Below are positions 17,123 to 25,361 of a stretch of 64,000 nucleotides of DNA, one piece after another (within the stretch, counting starts at the first letter, position 1; the number at the start of each line of letters is the position of its first letter). The position numbers were made by a program, and so were the translations under genes. Origin of the DNA: Hymenobacter glacialis (GTDB lineage: Bacteria; Bacteroidota; Bacteroidia; Cytophagales; Hymenobacteraceae); assembly GCF_001816165.1 (NCBI RefSeq), contig NZ_MDZC01000014.1:1-64000 (forward strand), written 5' to 3'. The notes below the pieces were generated by a model that did not search any database, was not told where the DNA came from, and saw only the letters and a program-made list of their open reading frames with translations.

Positions 17123-17210
17123 TAGCGGGTCCTGCCAACGGCCCCCAACCCGAGCCGCAGGCTCGCCGCCAGTCGGCAGCGCGTCGCAGACGCGCGCCAG
17201 CAATTGTCTG
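17048..17210. repeat. long inverted repeat overlapping the deacetylase 3' end
   Basis: The 42-base arms at 17048-17089 and 17169-17210 (beginning CAGACAATTGCTGGCGCGCG on the left) are inverted copies with a single mismatch (T/C near the inner end). The loop contains a second copy of the internal GCGTCTGCGACGCG palindrome. The left arm is translated as part of the deacetylase. The right arm ends just before the stop codon of the leftward methyltransferase. Confidence 0.88.
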
Positions 17211-17217
17211 CTCCCTG

Positions 17218-17922
17218 TTAATTAAAAATAATCACCTGCCAGCGGAACGCCCAGCGCCAGCGGAGCTTGTAGTGGCGGATGCCCGCCCGCGCCAGTAGCG
17301 CCACCCAGTCCTGCCGCCGGAAGGCCCGGGCCACCGACAGCGGCGCGTCATGCCGCACCAGGTAGGAGCCGCCCAGCAGCCGCGTGAGCCATTTTATGCT
17401 GTGGTAAGCCAGCCAGTGCCGGTGCAGGTCGTTTATCACCACCGCCACCTGCGCCTGCTGCTGCCACTGCCGCAGCAGCGTCACCAACTCATCGTCCTCG
17501 AAATGGTGGCAGAACAAGCTGCAAGTGACGATGTCGTAGGGCTGAGCCTGAAATTCGGCGGAAAAAATATCGAATTGCTGGTAGCTGATTTCCGGATATT
17601 CCCGGCTCTTGGCGGCGGCGTAATCCAGCATAAAGCGGTTGGCGTCGATGCCCGTGAGGGCAACCGGTATGCGGCGCTTGCGGGCCCAATGGGCCACGTG
17701 CCGCAGGGTGTCGCCGCCGCCGCTGCCCAGGTCGGCCAGGCGCAGCGGCTTGCCCTGTGAGAAACGACTTCTCAGGCGGTCCAGGGCATTAAGCACCGGC
17801 TGGTAGCCGCCCAGCCAGGTATTGATGGTTTCCAGCTCATCAAGGTTCTGGCGCAGCGCATCGGTGGCCAGCGTCAGGTCGTCCATCAGCTCGGGGCCGG
17901 AAGCGCGGGCAGTGAGATTCAC
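17218..17922 (-). CDS. class I SAM-dependent methyltransferase of the type III PKS cluster
   Basis: This 234-residue methyltransferase has motif I LADLGSGGGDTLRHV (about residues 62-76), the acidic GIDANRFML, and the post-motif block VTCSLFCHHFEDDELV. It starts 12 bases downstream of the type III polyketide synthase stop, so the two are co-transcribed. A synthase, methyltransferase and flavoprotein set matches the plan of the Streptomyces srs operon for phenolic lipids. I therefore infer that it methylates the alkylresorcinol-like or quinone product. Product identity is not shown by the sequence. Confidence 0.88.
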   Translation of the reverse strand: MNLTARASGPELMDDLTLATDALRQNLDELETINTWLGGYQPVLNALDRLRSRFSQGKPLRLADLGSGGGDTLRHVAHWARKRRIPVALTGIDANRFMLDYAAAKSREYPEISYQQFDIFSAEFQAQPYDIVTCSLFCHHFEDDELVTLLRQWQQQAQVAVVINDLHRHWLAYHSIKWLTRLLGGSYLVRHDAPLSVARAFRRQDWVALLARAGIRHYKLRWRWAFRWQVIIFN

Positions 17923-17934
17923 GGCGTGTGGAAA

Positions 17935-19101
17935 TTAAACGACCTCCGCCGACTCCCTGGCCTTGCTGCTCACCGCAGTGCCGGCCGCCTCGTGCACCAC
18001 TTCCAGCAGCATGGCCTCCATGGTCAGCCCCGGCCCGAAGGCGAAGCTGAGCACCGGCGCGCCGTGCTCGGCGGGCGTGGAGTGCGCCAGCACATCGCGC
18101 AGCACAAACAGCACCGTGGCCGACGACATGTTGCCATAGTCGCGCAGCACGCGGTAGGCGTGGCGGTTGTCGTCGCGGCTCAGCCCCAGCTCGGCCTCAA
18201 TGGTTTCCAGAATCTTGCGCCCCCCCGGATGGATAGCAAAGTGCCGCACATCGGCCAGCTCCACGGGCAGGCTTTGCAGCAGCCCATCGGTGAGGTGGCG
18301 AATGCCGCGCTGAATGAGCTTGGGCACGTAGCTCGACAGGGTCATCTCGAACCCGAAGTCGTTGATGTGCCACGCCATGTCGTCGTGCCCATCGGGCTCG
18401 AGGCCGCAGTGGAAGGCCTGCAGGGCCAGGCTGGGCGCGCCATCGGGTAGGGGCTCGGCCTGTACCAGACACGCCGCCGCGCCATCGCCAAACAGGGCGT
18501 TGCTGATGAGGTGGTCTTCCTCCGGGCTCTTCTGAAAATGCAGGGTGCACAGCTCCACGCTCACAATGAGCACGCGGGCGTTGGCATCGGCCAGGCAAAA
18601 GGCGTCGGCCAGCTTCACGGCGTTCACGGCGGCGTAGCAGCCCATAAAGTTCACACAGGTGCGGCGCACATCGGGCCGCAGGCCCAGGGCCTGCACCAGC
18701 TCAATGTCGAGGCCCGGCGCGTACATGCCGGTGCAGCTCACCGTCACCACGTGCGTGATGCTGGCCATGGCCACGCCGGGCACCTGGCGCAGGCAGTTGC
18801 GCACGGCTTCGGTGGCCAGGGGCAAAGCCTCGCGCCGGTACACCGCCATGCGCTGCCCCACGCTGGGAAAGGGCTCCAGAGTGGGCGTGTTGGGGAAAAA
18901 CGTGTACTCGCCGTTGGGGCGGCCGTAGTCGGGCAGTACCGAGTAGCGGTGCTCAATGCCTGACACCCGGTACAGGGCCCGCAGTTTGCGCGCGTCATTA
19001 TCGCCAAAATCCAGCGCCTGGGCCATAAAATCGGCTATTTGCGGCTGGGCGATGCGGTGTACAGGATTGGCAGTGCCGATGGCACCTAGGTAACTCGGCA
19101 T
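17935..19101 (-). CDS. type III polyketide synthase (chalcone/stilbene synthase family)
   Basis: This is a 388-residue ketosynthase-like enzyme. The catalytic triad is visible: Cys155 in NFMGCYAAVNAVKLA, His in FAIHPGGRKILE (about residue 297), and Asn in YGNMSSATVLF (about residue 330). The GFGPG loop appears as AFGPGLTMEAMLL near the C-terminus. Such enzymes extend an acyl-CoA starter with malonyl-CoA to make alkylresorcinols, alkylpyrones or related phenolics. The start at 19101 (MPSYLGAIGTANP) is where the family begins; the frame extends upstream to 19158 without similarity. It lies between the flavoprotein and methyltransferase genes, all leftward. Confidence 0.93.
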   Translation of the reverse strand: MPSYLGAIGTANPVHRIAQPQIADFMAQALDFGDNDARKLRALYRVSGIEHRYSVLPDYGRPNGEYTFFPNTPTLEPFPSVGQRMAVYRREALPLATEAVRNCLRQVPGVAMASITHVVTVSCTGMYAPGLDIELVQALGLRPDVRRTCVNFMGCYAAVNAVKLADAFCLADANARVLIVSVELCTLHFQKSPEEDHLISNALFGDGAAACLVQAEPLPDGAPSLALQAFHCGLEPDGHDDMAWHINDFGFEMTLSSYVPKLIQRGIRHLTDGLLQSLPVELADVRHFAIHPGGRKILETIEAELGLSRDDNRHAYRVLRDYGNMSSATVLFVLRDVLAHSTPAEHGAPVLSFAFGPGLTMEAMLLEVVHEAAGTAVSSKARESAEVV

Positions 19102-19293
19102 TCGGGATGAATTACAGATTCGAAAGTTGGGGGAGGGACACTCGTTCGGGCAGCTCAATGTACGGAGGCCCGCGCATCGGTAGTGCCTACCTACGGTAGA
19201 ACAAACGTTTTTGCGCGGTGGTTAGATTAAATAAGCTGCATAACATTCTGGCCTTTCCCGGGCGCCGGACCGTGCTGCAAGGGCTGCCTTTAC

Positions 19294-20412
19294 CTAAAAC
19301 GCCTGGCCGTGCGTACGGCTCATCAGGGCCTGCACGGCGCCGGGCCAGTGCCGGAGCCCGCCCACCACCAGCTCACTCAGCACGGGCCCGCCAAACAGCT
19401 TCTGCACCGTGCGGCCCACCCGTAGCCGGCTGCCAAACTGCGCGTTCCAGGCGCGGGCGTAGCCGGCTTCCATGGCGGCGCGGGCAGTGGTGCCGGCCAA
19501 AAAACCGTGCGCGGCTGCGGCCGCCAGGGCCGCGCCGTGCAGCGCCATGGCCATGCCGTTGCCGCATAGCGGCGTGATGAGGCCGGCGGCATCGCCGCAC
19601 ATCAGCACGTGCTGCTCCACCGGCTGCTTGGGGGCAAATGAAATTTCGTTGATGACCTCCGGCTGGGGGTACAGCACCTCGGCCGCGCCCAAAATCTCCC
19701 GCAGCCGCGGGTTTTTGCTTAGTACCGCCGCCTCCATGGCCGGAATGGTGCCGTGGTTCTTCAGGTTCTGGCGGGTGGTGAGGTAGCAAAAGCACAGCTT
19801 GTCTTCCTCAATGGCCGAAATGCCCGCGTAGCCGTTGGCAAAGTTGTGCAGGGCGATGACATCGCGGGGAAAGCCCGGCAGGCGCAAGTGGTATTTCACG
19901 CCCAGGTAGGGCGAGCGCTGCGCGAAAAACGAGCGCTGCAGCTGCCGGTCCAGGTTGGCGCGCTTGCCGTAGGTGCCCAGCACCACGCGGGCCGTGAGCA
20001 CGCGGCCGTCGGCCAGCGTCACGTGGTGCTGGTCGGTGGCGGCGTCGAAGGCCACGTCCGTCACAGTATTTTTCAGGTAGAACGTAACGCCCCGCGCCAG
20101 GGCCAGGCGGTACAGAAAATCGTCCAGCACGTAGCGGCTTACGCCAAACCCGCCCAGGTCGAGCCGGGCCGTGAGCGTGCGCCCGCCCGGCGACGACAGC
20201 AGAAACTGCTCAATGGCGGCCGGGGCCAGTGCGGCCGGGTCGGCGTGGAGGCGCCGCAGGTAGGGCAGCACCTCGTTGCTCACGTATTCGCCGCACACTT
20301 TATGGAATGGGTACTGCTTGCGCTCCACCACCGCCACCCGGTGCCCGCGTCCCGCTAAATCCAAAGCGGCAGCCAGCCCGGCCAGTCCGCCGCCAATCAT
20401 TAAAATATCCAC
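19294..20412 (-). CDS. FAD-dependent oxidoreductase of the type III PKS cluster (geranylgeranyl reductase-like)
   Basis: This 372-residue flavoprotein opens with the dinucleotide-binding motif MIGGGLAGLAAALDLAGRG and an acidic end of strand 2 (VVERKQYPFHKVCGEYVS), the pattern of geranylgeranyl-reductase/UbiH-like monooxygenases. A second FAD motif, LMCGDAAGLITPLCGNGMAMAL, is about 280 residues in. It is first in the leftward cluster, 192 bases before the polyketide synthase. By analogy with SrsC-type hydroxylases it may oxidise a phenolic lipid to a hydroquinone or quinone. That step is inference; reduction of an isoprenoid chain is the alternative. Confidence 0.88.
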   Translation of the reverse strand: MDILMIGGGLAGLAAALDLAGRGHRVAVVERKQYPFHKVCGEYVSNEVLPYLRRLHADPAALAPAAIEQFLLSSPGGRTLTARLDLGGFGVSRYVLDDFLYRLALARGVTFYLKNTVTDVAFDAATDQHHVTLADGRVLTARVVLGTYGKRANLDRQLQRSFFAQRSPYLGVKYHLRLPGFPRDVIALHNFANGYAGISAIEEDKLCFCYLTTRQNLKNHGTIPAMEAAVLSKNPRLREILGAAEVLYPQPEVINEISFAPKQPVEQHVLMCGDAAGLITPLCGNGMAMALHGAALAAAAAHGFLAGTTARAAMEAGYARAWNAQFGSRLRVGRTVQKLFGGPVLSELVVGGLRHWPGAVQALMSRTHGQAF

Positions 20413-20507
20413 TTAAAATGTTAAAAAAGAGAGAACCATGAACAGCGGCCTAGCGTAATCTATCGAAGTTTCTGCATATATTACTAGCGCTTGCGGGTTC
20501 ATGGTCC

Positions 20508-20515
20508 TACCTTTG
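20508..20515 (+). promoter_or_regulatory. -7 element TACCTTTG upstream of the T9SS-tail protein gene
   Basis: TACCTTTG matches the Bacteroidota -7 consensus and lies about 75 bases before the start codon. A TTG is present at 20491 but its spacer is shorter than usual (14 bases). Confidence 0.5.
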
Positions 20516-20587
20516 CCAACTAAAACCGCCGCCACTCGTTAATCCTGAGCGCCCCGCGCTTGTTTCTGCCGACCTCTAATTATTACT

Positions 20588-20968
20588 ATGATGCAACGCT
20601 TACTATTACCATTGATTTTTTTCATGTGCTTCGGCCTCAGTCTGGGCACCCTGTTCAACGCCCCGGCGGCGGCAGCTACCTTGAGCCGCCCCGGCCAGCA
20701 AACCAAACCCGGCGACGATAAAACCCTGCTGCTGTACCCCAACCCCAGCACCGGCATCGTGCACCTCACCATCAATAACCTGCAGGGTAAAAAAGTGCAG
20801 CTGAGCGTACTCAACGTCATTGGGTCGGTGATGTACCGCGAAACGCTCACCGAAATGAACGACCGCTACACCAAAATGCTGGACCTGAGCAAATTTGCCA
20901 ACGGCCTGTACTACGTCCGTCTCGAAGCCAACAACACCAGCCAGATGTGCAAGCTGGTAATTCGCTAA
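20588..20968 (+). CDS. small secreted protein made almost only of a T9SS type A sorting domain
   Basis: This protein has 126 residues. A signal peptide (about residues 1-30, MQRLLLPLIFFMCFGLSLG...) is followed by a short linker and then directly by a type A sorting domain. The domain has LLLYPNPSTGIVHLTI, VLNVIGSVMYRETL, LDLSKFANGLYYVRLE and a final MCKLVIR. There is no cargo domain. The start may be either of two adjacent ATGs (20588 or 20591). It may be a carrier-free surface tail, a regulator or decoy for the sortase system, or the remnant of a larger cargo. It ends at a bidirectional hairpin. Confidence 0.85.
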   Translation: MMQRLLLPLIFFMCFGLSLGTLFNAPAAAATLSRPGQQTKPGDDKTLLLYPNPSTGIVHLTINNLQGKKVQLSVLNVIGSVMYRETLTEMNDRYTKMLDLSKFANGLYYVRLEANNTSQMCKLVIR

Positions 20969-20996
20969 GGAGCCAAACCATCAACACGTTATTCAC

Positions 20997-21028
20997 AAAA
21001 AAAAGCAGCCCTGGAGCTGCTTTTTTTT
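20997..21028. terminator. bidirectional terminator
   Basis: AAAAGCAGC and GCTGCTTTT form a hairpin flanked by long A and T runs. It lies between the T9SS-tail gene (rightward) and the 35-residue peptide gene (leftward). Confidence 0.85.
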
Positions 21029-21051
21029 GTGACTTGTTTCTGCAATTAATA

Positions 21052-21159
21052 CTACTTCACCCGAACGCGTACGGGAGCGAGCTTGGGCTTGGCAGAAGAG
21101 AGTGTGTCGGAAATGAGCGCGAAAATGGCGGCGAATACGCCGAGCATGACAATAACCAT
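21052..21159 (-). CDS. 35-residue single-span membrane peptide
   Basis: A short leftward frame starts at ATG 21159 and ends with TAG at 21052-21054. It begins MVIVMLGVFAAIFALIS, a credible membrane segment, followed by DTLSSAKPKLAP and a basic end RVRVK. The hydrophobic N-terminus with a positive C-terminal tail, and a good terminator directly downstream in its sense direction, support a real gene. The topology suggests the C-terminus stays in the cytoplasm. No known family is recognised. It lies upstream of nothing else on that strand until the T9SS-tail gene's terminator. Confidence 0.6.
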   Translation of the reverse strand: MVIVMLGVFAAIFALISDTLSSAKPKLAPVRVRVK

Positions 21160-21256
21160 AATGGTATAGGCGAATCAGGTGAATGAAAACGGACCCTTAC
21201 TGGGGGCTGTTTCTGGTTTACTCAACCCGGAAAGCCGGGCCGGGGTTTCAATAACA

Positions 21257-22333
21257 TTAGGGCATCTGCAATAACCTGGCCACAACCCGCTTGGCATCGG
21301 GCCCGGCCCCATTGAGCAGCGCCGAGCGGCGGCTGTCCAGCCAGTCGAGCCCCAAAAAAGCCACCCCCGGTGCCTCCGTGAGCCCCCGGTAATGGCGGGG
21401 CTGGCCATCGGCCTCCAAAACAGGCAGGTCTATCCAGGAATAATCGGGCTGGTAGCCCGTGGCCCACACCACCGCGTCCAGCGGAGGAGTAGTCACCTGC
21501 CGGCCTTGTATGGCACCGGTTGGCAGCGCGCCATCGGCCCTGCCAATAAACCGCGCGTTTGCAAACCCGCGCAGCTTTTCCAAATCTCCGCTCACCACCG
21601 GCTCCGGGTTGCTGATCATCTTGCGGCCCAGCCAGGAGTGGCGCGACACGGCCAGCAGCCCGGTAAGGACAAGTCCAGCCCACATCAGCTGGCCGTTGGG
21701 CATGGCCGGGGTCTGCTCATCAAAAGCCACAAACACGGGGCGGCCGGTAGCGGCCACATCGGCGGCTATCTGCAACGCGGAGTTGCCGCTGCCCACCACT
21801 GCCACCGGGCCGCTGCCCGGCAGCTGAGTGGGGCGCTGGTAGTCGCGGCTGGGCAGCTGGGTTACCGCGGCCGGCATATCTGTGGCCCAGGCCGGCACCT
21901 TGGGTGTGGTATAAGGCCCCGTGGCCACAATTATCCGGCTGGCATGGTAGGTGCGGCCGGCGGCGGTGCACACGGCATAGCCCGCCCCGCTGGTGGAAGC
22001 AGTCAGCTGGGTCACGCGCTGGTTCACATCCAGGGGAAACGCAAAGTGTGCCGCGTAGCTGCGCAGGTACGCGGTGGTTTCGTCGCGGGAAGGGTAATGC
22101 AGGGGGGTGGCCGGCCAGGGCAGGCCCGGCAGGCCGCTCACCCAGGCCGGCGAAAACAGCCGCAGCGAATCGTATCGGGCCGGCCACGCGGCACCTGCCG
22201 CGGGCGCGGCTTCCAGCACTCGAAAGTCGATGCCGGCCTGCTGCAGGTAGTACGCGGCGGCCAGCCCCGCCTGGCCAGCCCCAATCACAAGGGTATTGGT
22301 TTGAATGGGGGGCAGTGCTGAAGATTCGCTCAT
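21257..22333 (-). CDS. flavin-containing monooxygenase-like NAD(P)/FAD oxidoreductase
   Basis: This 358-residue protein is of the CzcO/YdaH flavin-monooxygenase type. The FAD motif is VIGAGQAGLAAAYYL at residues 16-30. The second nucleotide motif VAVVGSGNSALQIAAD binds NADPH. The C-terminal ATG motif is AVVWATGYQPDYSWI. The middle part (DETTAYLRSYAAHFAFPLDV) fits the family. Enzymes of this type oxygenate small N- or S-containing compounds or act on metal or trimethylamine chemistry; the substrate is unknown. It is transcribed alone, just downstream of the histidine kinase gene on the same strand orientation with about 75 bases between. Confidence 0.87.
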   Translation of the reverse strand: MSESSALPPIQTNTLVIGAGQAGLAAAYYLQQAGIDFRVLEAAPAAGAAWPARYDSLRLFSPAWVSGLPGLPWPATPLHYPSRDETTAYLRSYAAHFAFPLDVNQRVTQLTASTSGAGYAVCTAAGRTYHASRIIVATGPYTTPKVPAWATDMPAAVTQLPSRDYQRPTQLPGSGPVAVVGSGNSALQIAADVAATGRPVFVAFDEQTPAMPNGQLMWAGLVLTGLLAVSRHSWLGRKMISNPEPVVSGDLEKLRGFANARFIGRADGALPTGAIQGRQVTTPPLDAVVWATGYQPDYSWIDLPVLEADGQPRHYRGLTEAPGVAFLGLDWLDSRRSALLNGAGPDAKRVVARLLQMP

Positions 22334-22408
22334 GTAAGGATAAGGGGAGGGGCAGAGGCGCAGGTTGACGCTCAGCCAACCCGCTCGGACATCACAACGC
22401 TGGAAGGG

Positions 22409-25291
22409 CTATTGCTGTTCCGGGAACTCCTGCTGGAGCTCGGCCATTACCTGCTCGGTCACGGCACGCACCTGGGCCACCTGCTCAGCGGCCTGCTTGG
22501 GGGCGGGCGGGGTGGTTCCGTAGGCTTCTACTTCCCGAATGGTGTGACGCAGGCTTTCTACCCCCAAGCCGTCGAGTGAGCTTTTGAGGTGGTGGGCGGC
22601 GTCGCCCACGGCTTCCCAGTCGGGCTTAATCAGGGCTTCGTCGAGGGCGGTGAGAATGGCGGGCGTGGTTTCGATGAAAGCCCAGGCAAGACGTCGAATA
22701 ATGGCTTCATCGCCGCGCACCAACTGGCGCACGTTGCTTAAGTTGTATAGAGGGGTTGCAGAGGACATAGCGGCAGGTGTGAGAGGCACTAAGGAAGTGG
22801 TATGCGTAGTGTGGCGGGTCAAAACAGCCTGCATGGCCTGAAGAAGCTGTTCTTCCCGATAAGGCTTGGCAAGATAGCCTGCAAAGCCAGCCGCTACCAG
22901 GCGTTCGGCCTCGCCCGCCTGGGCCCGCGCCGTGAGGGCAATGACGGGCGTAGCGGCTTTGAGGGCATTAGGGTGTTCGCGCAGGGCACGGGCGGCGGTC
23001 TCGCCGTCCATAACAGGCATTTGAATATCCATCAGCACGAGGTCGAACGGGCGTTGCTCGAACAACTGAATGGCAGCCTGGCCACTGGCGGCCGTGGTCA
23101 CCTGCCAGCCCCAGTTGCGCAGCACGGTTTCGGCCAGCAGGCTGTTCACCATGTTGTCTTCTACCAGCAGCACGCGGCCAATGGCCGGGGCCGCAGTGGT
23201 CGCGGCCAGAGCTGTTGTACTATCGGGCTCGGCTTCGGGCACTGGCGGGAAGGCCAGCGTAAAGGCAAAGGTGCTGCCCTCGCCCAGCTCGCTGGTCACC
23301 CGCAGCACGCCGCCCATTAGGGTCACGAGGCCTTCGGAAATACTCAGGCCCAGCCCCGAGCCGCCGTATTCGCGGTCGGTGCTGGCGGCGGCTTGCGCAA
23401 ACGGCTCAAATACCTTGTCCAGGGTTTCGGGCGCTATGCCCACGCCGCTGTCGCTCACCGTGAATTGCAGCCACAAGGTGCCCGCCGGCTCCGAATGCCG
23501 GGGCGGAGCCGACACGTGGCGGCAGCGCAGCAGCACCTGGCCCGCATCCGTAAATTTGATGGCGTTGCTCACTAAATTCAGCAACACCTGCCGCAGCCGG
23601 TGGGCATCGCCTAACAGGCGGGGCAGGTGCGTGGGTTTGTCCACGCGCATGCGCAGGCCTTTTTTACGGGCCTGCGGCCGCAGCAGCGCGGCGCAGCCCA
23701 TGAGCAAATCCTCAGGGCTGAAGGGCTGGGCCTCAGCTCGCAGCTTTCCGGCGCCGAGACGGGCCGTCGTCAGTACGTCGTTGAGCACCGTGAGCAGGTG
23801 CTCCGCCGACTCGCTCAGCAGGCGCAGGTAGTCGTGTTGGCTGCGGCTGAGCGAGGTTTTTGCCAATATGCTGGTCAGGCCCAGGATGCCGTGCAGCGGG
23901 GTCCGGATTTCGTGGCTCATGTTGGCCAGGAAGTCCTGCTTGGCCTGGGAGTCCACCTCGGCTTCGCCCACCGCCGCCTCTAGGGCCCGCTGCATCAGCT
24001 TCAGCTCGGTAATGTTGCTGTCCACGCCCAGTACCTGCGCCGTGCCGTCGGAGCGCACAAAGAGGCGCTTCACGCTGCTGAACCACGCCACCTCCCCGTC
24101 GGGGTAGGTGTAGCACTCTTCCAGGGTCAGGTCCTGGCCGGTGGCCAGTACCTGCTGGTCCTGGCTGAGGTAGCGGTCTGTTTCGGGGTTGTATACCACC
24201 CGTGTGTTGGTTTCGCCGTAGCACACCAGTTCATCGGGTGTCATGCCGTAGAGGGCGGCCATGGCGCGGTTTGCCAGCAGGTAGTTGCCGTGGCCGTCTT
24301 TTAAGTAAACGGGGTGGGGCAGGGCGTCAATCACCTGGCGAAACAGGCGGTGCTGCTCGGCCAGCTTATCGGCGGCGGCCTGGCTCTGGGCATCGGTTGC
24401 CCGCCGCTCCGTTACGTCTTCGGCCACGCCAATAATGCTTGTTACCTGGCCCTGGGCATCGCGGGCAAAGGGCGTGTGGGCGCTCCGCAGCCAGCGCGTG
24501 GTGCCGTTGCGGTGCTGCACGGCAAACTCCAGGGCGAGGGTAGCGCCGTCGGGCAGTTGGGCCACTTCCTGGAAATGTGCCCGCAGCTGCACCAGCGTGT
24601 CCTCGGGCACAATGCTTGGCAGCAGCGTATCGTCGCGGAATTCCATCAGCTCTGCGCTGCTGAACCCCAGGAACTGGTCAATGCGCTGGTTGGAGTACGT
24701 ACTGCGTTCCTCGCGCAGGTCGTAGATGTAAATGAGGTTCGGCACCAGGTCTACTACCTGGCGCAGGAGGTGGCGGCTTTGGCGTAGGTTTTCCACCGCT
24801 GCGCGGTGCCGGGTCACGTCCTCGGCGCTGCCCATTACTTCGCGTACCTGGCCATTGGGCCCGAAACCACTGGCCCGGAGGCGGATGCGCAGCCAGCGCC
24901 AGCTGCCGTCGCGGTGGCGGAAGCGACAATCCCACGTCAGGGCCCGGTTGCCGGCCAGCACGTGGTGCAGGTCGTTGCGCTGGAAATGGGCCAGGGAGTC
25001 GGCGTGCAGCATGGTTTTTCCCAAGGCCTGGCCCATGGTTAGCAGCTCCTGGCTGGAATAGCCCAGCACTGTATGGCAGTGCCGGTTGCAGTGCAGCAGG
25101 TGTTGGTGCTCCACATCGTAGCTGAACAGGATGAGCGGCACCCGGTCGGCCAGGCCATTGCCAAAGAGGGGCGCCGAGCTGCCGCCGCTTTCCACTGCGG
25201 GCACGGTGCTGCTGGCCGTGGTGCGGGCTATACGAGCAGCTACTCGGCGCACGGCCGGAACCGCCGCCCGGCGGGGAAAACGAGGGCGCAT
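22409..25291 (-). CDS. hybrid sensor histidine kinase with three PAS domains, receiver and HPt
   Basis: This 960-residue protein has no clear membrane segment, so it is probably cytoplasmic. In order: PAS1 (about 50-165), PAS2 (170-290), PAS3 (312-430) each followed by a PAC-like end (GSAEDVTRHR, GVAEDVTERR, GVDSNITELK), HisKA with NMSHEIRTPLHGILGL (about 455), HATPase with NAIKF and DSGVGI and GGSGLGLSI, a receiver with VLVEDNMVN, LMDIQMPVMDG and the Lys in YLAKPY, and a C-terminal HPt with AAHHLKSSLDGLG. All phosphorelay residues are present. It is 70 bases downstream of a sigma-54 response regulator on the same strand, which makes that regulator its likely partner. Confidence 0.92.
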   Translation of the reverse strand: MRPRFPRRAAVPAVRRVAARIARTTASSTVPAVESGGSSAPLFGNGLADRVPLILFSYDVEHQHLLHCNRHCHTVLGYSSQELLTMGQALGKTMLHADSLAHFQRNDLHHVLAGNRALTWDCRFRHRDGSWRWLRIRLRASGFGPNGQVREVMGSAEDVTRHRAAVENLRQSRHLLRQVVDLVPNLIYIYDLREERSTYSNQRIDQFLGFSSAELMEFRDDTLLPSIVPEDTLVQLRAHFQEVAQLPDGATLALEFAVQHRNGTTRWLRSAHTPFARDAQGQVTSIIGVAEDVTERRATDAQSQAAADKLAEQHRLFRQVIDALPHPVYLKDGHGNYLLANRAMAALYGMTPDELVCYGETNTRVVYNPETDRYLSQDQQVLATGQDLTLEECYTYPDGEVAWFSSVKRLFVRSDGTAQVLGVDSNITELKLMQRALEAAVGEAEVDSQAKQDFLANMSHEIRTPLHGILGLTSILAKTSLSRSQHDYLRLLSESAEHLLTVLNDVLTTARLGAGKLRAEAQPFSPEDLLMGCAALLRPQARKKGLRMRVDKPTHLPRLLGDAHRLRQVLLNLVSNAIKFTDAGQVLLRCRHVSAPPRHSEPAGTLWLQFTVSDSGVGIAPETLDKVFEPFAQAAASTDREYGGSGLGLSISEGLVTLMGGVLRVTSELGEGSTFAFTLAFPPVPEAEPDSTTALAATTAAPAIGRVLLVEDNMVNSLLAETVLRNWGWQVTTAASGQAAIQLFEQRPFDLVLMDIQMPVMDGETAARALREHPNALKAATPVIALTARAQAGEAERLVAAGFAGYLAKPYREEQLLQAMQAVLTRHTTHTTSLVPLTPAAMSSATPLYNLSNVRQLVRGDEAIIRRLAWAFIETTPAILTALDEALIKPDWEAVGDAAHHLKSSLDGLGVESLRHTIREVEAYGTTPPAPKQAAEQVAQVRAVTEQVMAELQQEFPEQQ

Positions 25292-25361
25292 AAGGCAGGA
25301 GCTCGGCTAAACGGGAGGAATCAGACGTAAATAAAGGCAATAGCGCCGGTCGTTTCCGGTT

